From contig OY811985.1 in the NCBI GenBank assembly GCA_963681505.1, forward strand, positions 929,001 through 993,000: a DNA stretch of 64,000 bases. The letters run 5' to 3'. This document shows, in pieces, positions 62,576-64,000 of this stretch. The notes beneath the pieces are model-generated. The model saw only the letters and a program-made list of their open reading frames with translations. It was not told the DNA's origin and did not search any database. The DNA comes from Eunapius fragilis. Taxonomy: Eukaryota > Porifera > Demospongiae > Spongillida > Spongillidae. The first letter of the stretch is position 1, and every line of letters begins with the position of its first letter. The position numbers and the translations under genes are program-made.

Positions 62576-63525
62576 CGCCAAGAGCAGCATATTTATGCCA
62601 TGGTTACGTTAGTGTGGTGTAATTAATACAAAGGGTTTTCAGACCCTTACAATAAGTTATACCGGTAGTTCATTTAATCACATATCCACCACCTATACGC
62701 ATGGAATTATTTGTGTGGGCGGTGGTCCTTCCTATTGGTTGCTAGGTACTCGTACCAAGCAACCAATAGGCGCTAGGCCGAGTATATAAATAAGTTACGG
62801 ACGTACGAAATTATAGTATTAGATTTGAAAATGTATAATAATTGGGTATTTAAAAAAACCGAATACTAAATAAGGTACTGCTCGCTTTAGTTAATTGCTC
62901 GAACAGTTAAGACACCCGAAGATAACATGCGGACACATCCTGAAGCGATTGGTACACTTGGCGTTCTTTAGAAACGTTCCTGTCGTGAGTTAAGCCTGGT
63001 TCACAATATGACGAAAGAGCCCGCGATGCGACGCGATGGTTGTCGCAGGTCTGAGAAATTCTATTCCTGCGACGTCGCAACGATAAACCACACCTAAACC
63101 TAGTCTCGTGCCCAGACCCAATGCATCGCAGCTGCGGACGAATACATTACCGCTACGATTGCATAGGGTAGCGATGCATTGGGTCTGGGCACGAGACTAA
63201 CCTAAACCACGCCCGATACTGGTACGTTATTAAAAATATCGACTAAGAGCGAAGTGACTCGACTCGTATGTCATTATTCTATGTATTTTATGTTGTAAAA
63301 CGTTTGATACAAATGGTACCATATTATGGTACAGTCTGTAAGTAATTATTTACAAGTGATTTCACCACCGATTTCTATTCCCAACAACATTCCATACCAC
63401 TAGGTATATAAATCCAAAAAATAATCTCAAAGTACACTTTCACTGAAGGAATATATATAATTATACAACAACTCTTCTATTTAATACAATCTATTTCATA
63501 AAAGCTACAGTCACCAACAAAAGTT
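62576..63525. other. Intergenic apart from the MITE at 63101-63199
   Basis: Includes an inverted pair ATTGGTTGCTAGGTACTCGT and CGTACCAAGCAACCAAT at about 62734-62769. A sequence starting CCTGGTTCACAATATGACG (62996 on) resembles MITE ends seen elsewhere. No coding signal. Confidence 0.45.
63101..63199. mobile_element. Foldback MITE copy 2 with 9-bp target duplication
   Basis: 99 bp, same terminal sequence (TAGTCTCGTGCCCAGACCCA and its inverse) and shared inner CGCAGCTGCGGA, but a shortened interior. Flanked by perfect 9-bp direct repeats ACCTAAACC (63092-63100 and 63200-63208). Confidence 0.93.
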
Positions 63526-64000
63526 TTAAGCTTCCACCATCCTAAGCCCTGGTGGATGCTGTCTTCGCACTGTGCTCCAGACGGCAATCACAGAGAGTAG
63601 CACCATCAGAAGAAGTGCAGCAGATGCCACAGTTGGCCACTGGTTAATCAGTGGAGCAAGCTGGCCGCTGTCTTTCGGGGCTGCCTCGGAATCCCTCTTA
63701 TGTCTCACTCCCACAAGAGGAGCCGTCTCCTCAATGACTGGTACTTGATATTCACGCTTCTTGCGCATGGAGGGGATGACGTTGACCAGGACAGTTGTAT
63801 TTGCAGTATTTATTCCGTTGCTTAGCAGCAGTGTCACTGAACGAACATTGGGAATTGTAGCATTGTTGATGTACGAGACTGTTCTTAGCACGTTCTGGTA
63901 ACTAAGGGGTGTGGCAGGCAGCTGCAGGACTAACCTCCGCGTAGTCACATCGTATGGCCTAGCTGATACAGCAGAGCTGTAGGTATTTGCGCTTGCCTGG
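63526..64000 (-). CDS. C-terminus of a type I membrane protein with cadherin-like repeat (partial)
   Basis: The open frame continues past the right edge; the stop is at 63526-63528. About 158 residues are visible. The outer part (PYDVTTRRLVLQLP, YQNVLRTVSYINNATIPNVR, SVTLLLSNGINTANTTVLVN) resembles the beta-sandwich repeats of cadherin-like adhesion proteins, with NxT sites. It is followed by two basic cleavage-like sites, RKKR and RHKR, then a transmembrane helix (VASAALLLMVLLSVIAVW) and a short tail (RRQHPPGLRMVEA). A large cell-surface adhesion or matrix receptor is likely, but the family cannot be named from this piece. Confidence 0.55.
   Translation of the reverse strand, partial: QASANTYSSAVSARPYDVTTRRLVLQLPATPLSYQNVLRTVSYINNATIPNVRSVTLLLSNGINTANTTVLVNVIPSMRKKREYQVPVIEETAPLVGVRHKRDSEAAPKDSGQLAPLINQWPTVASAALLLMVLLSVIAVWSTVRRQHPPGLRMVEA

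Overview
The window is metazoan nuclear DNA. Almost every gene is split by short GT-AG introns (a few GC-AG). The proteins are animal or opisthokont families: EMSY, CFAP97-domain, NUFIP1, ATG4, LAMP, WDR44 and soluble guanylate cyclase. The compact layout (intergenic gaps often 0.1-0.6 kb), many poly-C tracts and minisatellites, and a retroelement protein type I associate with sponges suggest a demosponge; that placement is inference. Exon structures below were assembled by hand from splice sites, phase continuity and family similarity, and the summed exon lengths keep the reading frame in each complete gene.

Layout. 0.4-3.0 kb: two divergent CFAP97/hemingway-domain genes sharing a 262-bp promoter gap; one carries an apparent 1-nt frameshift. 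3.15-6.3 kb (-): EMSY, with a large hexapeptide minisatellite inside its coding sequence. 7.2-8.3 kb: an unassigned terminal exon and a 5'-truncated Ty3/Gypsy remnant with a 114-bp LTR. 9.0-10.9 kb (-): a PH-domain plus Costars-domain protein. 11.5-16.0 kb (+): a 795-residue ARM / extended Tudor / ARM / Schlafen-type AlbA protein, the most unusual gene here. 16.2-18.2 kb (-) and 18.3-21.1 kb (+): NUFIP1 and ATG4, head to head with only 105 bp between start codons. 21.7-38.9 kb (-): a tandem array of six LAMP-like genes, each ending in a tyrosine sorting motif, interrupted by a 5'-truncated non-LTR-type retroelement. 39.1-43.9 kb (-): WDR44, whose N-terminus runs towards a tandem repeat and a 200-N gap. 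45.5-59.2 kb (+): two tandem soluble guanylate cyclase genes with complete catalytic sites and different membrane-targeting tails. 59.2-63.5 kb: mostly intergenic, rich in foldback MITEs, with two exons of an unrecognised basic protein. 63.5 kb to the edge (-): C-terminus of a type I membrane protein.

Themes. NUFIP1 (snoRNP assembly and ribophagy), ATG4 and six lysosomal LAMP-like genes lie side by side as an autophagy-lysosome neighbourhood, with the endosomal Rab11 effector WDR44 next to it. The guanylate cyclases form a recent tandem duplication shaped by patchy gene conversion. Three clear duplications (CFAP97 pair, LAMP array, cyclase pair) show that local duplication shaped this region.
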